A stretch of 64,000 nucleotides of DNA from JACRAV01 sp964571235 (GTDB lineage: Bacteria > Zixibacteria > MSB-5A5 > GN15 > FEB-12), in contig CAZNAI010000004.1 of the NCBI GenBank assembly GCA_964571235.1, positions 620,001 through 684,000 of the forward strand, written 5' to 3'. The position numbers and the translations under genes were made by a program. How positions within the stretch are numbered: position 1 is the stretch's first letter; every line of letters begins with the position of its first letter. Positions 62,830-64,000 of the stretch are shown here, piece after piece. A model generated the notes under the pieces. It had not been told where the DNA came from, did not search any database, and saw only the letters and a program-made list of their open reading frames with translations.

Positions 62830-64000
62830 TCAATTGCCGCAGGTAAGCGGGCTGAAACTAATGAACAGGTGGTCGATCAGTCTGGTGAGATCGCCGATAT
62901 CGATACCCGGTAGTCCGTCGCAGTCAGCTTGGGCAGTAACCGGAGGCGGGGGGCCGTCTATGTACAAGAACCCAATCAGATAGGTCAGATCCGCTATGTC
63001 GGGACCAACTCCGTCGCTATTCACATCGCCGGCCTTGCAAACAACGAGTGCGCCCGGGATTATGTCAGGTGCGTACGTTCCCGCCACCGCTACCATCGTA
63101 GGTGCTTGCAGTGCGTACGAAGTAACAGTCACAGGATGAACTGTTCCCGGCTGGGCTGTTCCCGGAACTCGAAACCAAAGCGCCAGTACTGGTCCGTTAC
63201 CGGCCGGCAACGCGGGTGAAGGTCCGCCGGTTGAAAAATCAAACCCGTACGACCGTCTTTTGTTGGCATCATCTTGTTGAATGATATTTAGTGTCCAACC
63301 GGTCGTTCGTAAACCGGTGCGCACTGAATCAAGCATGACATTTAGCGGGCCTGCCCAGGTGAACGGCACGATGAGGTTTGTCAGCGGAATATTATTCTTC
63401 GCGATAATCTCAAGTTTCACCGGTTTACCGGGTCTCGCGCCAACGGAGTCGGCCGTCAGTGTATCAGCATACACAGACACAAATCCAGGGCGTTTGCTTG
63501 AGTATGATCCGGATGGTAGCGCCTGCACTGTGGCCTGCACGTCGAAGAAACCCGGTCCAAACGTGTGCGCTGGGTTTTGTACACCAGCCGAGCCGCCGTC
63601 GCCGAAATCCCAAGACCACGACGACGTCGGCACCGAGGCCTGCCCCGTGAACTGGACATCCAGAGGCGCCGGGCCAAAGACCGTATCGGCCGTGATTTTC
63701 ACTCCGAGAATCCATCCACTCAGAACAGACTGTGTCCAGCACCGCATCCGCGCCATTTGCTGAGCGCTGAAATGAGTCTGGCAGGAAGTTGGCGCATACC
63801 CCATGTAGTTTCTGTAATCGGTAGGGGCCCACGTGGCGCCGTTGCACGGAGAAGTTCCCGCTATGTCTGAACAATTGAAGTTGGTCGGTGTCGGTCGAGT
63901 GTCGGCACAGAAATCGCCGACCAAATCAGCATTCGGGTCACCGGGGTTTTCATAGCAACCACTGCACTGGGTAACTTCCGAGACACCGTGAAAGGTGTGG
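62830..64000 (-). CDS. M43-like (pappalysin-type) metalloprotease, C-terminal part, with PKD and dockerin-like repeats
   Basis: The gene continues beyond the right end of the window; about 390 residues are visible. The visible N-terminal part holds the late segment of an M43/pappalysin-like metzincin: HTFHGVSEVTQCSGC and then NYMGYAPTSCQTHFSAQQ, the Met-turn and Cys pattern; the HExxH itself would lie upstream. Next comes a PKD domain (APLDVQFTGQASV, SWSWDFGDGG), a beta-sandwich region and two dockerin-like repeats (DIADLTYLIGFLYIDGPPPP and DIGDLTRLIDHLFI). It lacks the FlgD-like sorting end and resembles the subtilase ending at 47765 in its C-terminus. It lies 125 bases upstream of the four-gene unit. 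Confidence 0.85.
   Translation of the reverse strand, partial: HTFHGVSEVTQCSGCYENPGDPNADLVGDFCADTRPTPTNFNCSDIAGTSPCNGATWAPTDYRNYMGYAPTSCQTHFSAQQMARMRCWTQSVLSGWILGVKITADTVFGPAPLDVQFTGQASVPTSSWSWDFGDGGSAGVQNPAHTFGPGFFDVQATVQALPSGSYSSKRPGFVSVYADTLTADSVGARPGKPVKLEIIAKNNIPLTNLIVPFTWAGPLNVMLDSVRTGLRTTGWTLNIIQQDDANKRRSYGFDFSTGGPSPALPAGNGPVLALWFRVPGTAQPGTVHPVTVTSYALQAPTMVAVAGTYAPDIIPGALVVCKAGDVNSDGVGPDIADLTYLIGFLYIDGPPPPVTAQADCDGLPGIDIGDLTRLIDHLFISFSPLTCGN

Noticed and set aside
1..64000. CRISPR arrays, tRNA or rRNA genes, insertion sequences, phage genes
   Set aside because: No regularly spaced repeats, cloverleaf-like sequences, transposase motifs or phage genes were recognised by reading; a dedicated tRNA or repeat scan was not possible.

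Overview
The window is about 64 kb of densely packed, moderately GC-rich bacterial DNA with short intergenic gaps (none longer than about 260 bases). No rRNA or tRNA gene, CRISPR array, transposase or phage gene was recognised. Many large secreted proteins end in FCB-type C-terminal sorting domains (YPNPF/YPNPY linker, FlgD-like Ig fold, terminal KMxLLK-like residues). Two others end in paired dockerin-like DISDLTxLIxxLYxxGPPP repeats. GWxTD and DUF1573 proteins, M16 pairs and a GldA-like ABC module also occur. Together these suggest a Gram-negative member of the FCB superphylum, perhaps a candidate phylum such as Zixibacteria. That placement is inference from protein style, not from a marker gene.

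Layout. 1-10.5 kb: the 3' part of trxB, a Yip1-like membrane protein, a TolC / HlyD-adaptor / MacB-type ATPase / two-permease efflux operon, then two GWxTD-domain secreted proteins closed by a strong terminator. 10.5-12.2 kb (minus): two tandem DUF1573 proteins. The upstream copy has an in-frame UGA exactly where its neighbour has the first Cys of the CGC motif, which makes it a selenocysteine candidate. 12.4-24.1 kb: mostly plus-strand housekeeping and metabolic genes (ABC-2 exporter, ferritin-like protein, M20 peptidase, atypical SDR, EamA transporter, DUF72, inositol-monophosphatase-like enzyme, VOC protein, glycosyltransferase-like protein, MFS transporter). A minus-strand M29 aminopeptidase / ferritin-like pair interrupts them.

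24.1-32.1 kb (minus): three tandem paralogous secreted proteins of 840-875 aa with C-terminal sorting domains and no recognised function. 32.3-36.0 kb (minus): a pair of M16 peptidase-family proteins, one with an intact HxxEH site and one without. 36.2-38.2 kb: a VWA protein with a carboxypeptidase-regulatory-like and TonB-plug-like N-terminus. 38.4-47.7 kb: alpha-glucan phosphorylase, phosphofructokinase, LOG-family protein, nitroreductase, a large zinc metalloprotease and pcm.

47.8-64 kb (almost all minus): a secreted-protein region. It holds a dockerin-bearing subtilase, an EVE-domain protein (plus strand), a four-gene run with ATGA overlaps (FG-GAP subtilase, two beta-propeller-like paralogs, a CSLREA beta-helix protein), and the C-terminal part of an M43-like metalloprotease with PKD and dockerin-like repeats. 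The overall theme is envelope and export: efflux pumps, surface proteases and many secreted proteins with shared C-terminal signals.
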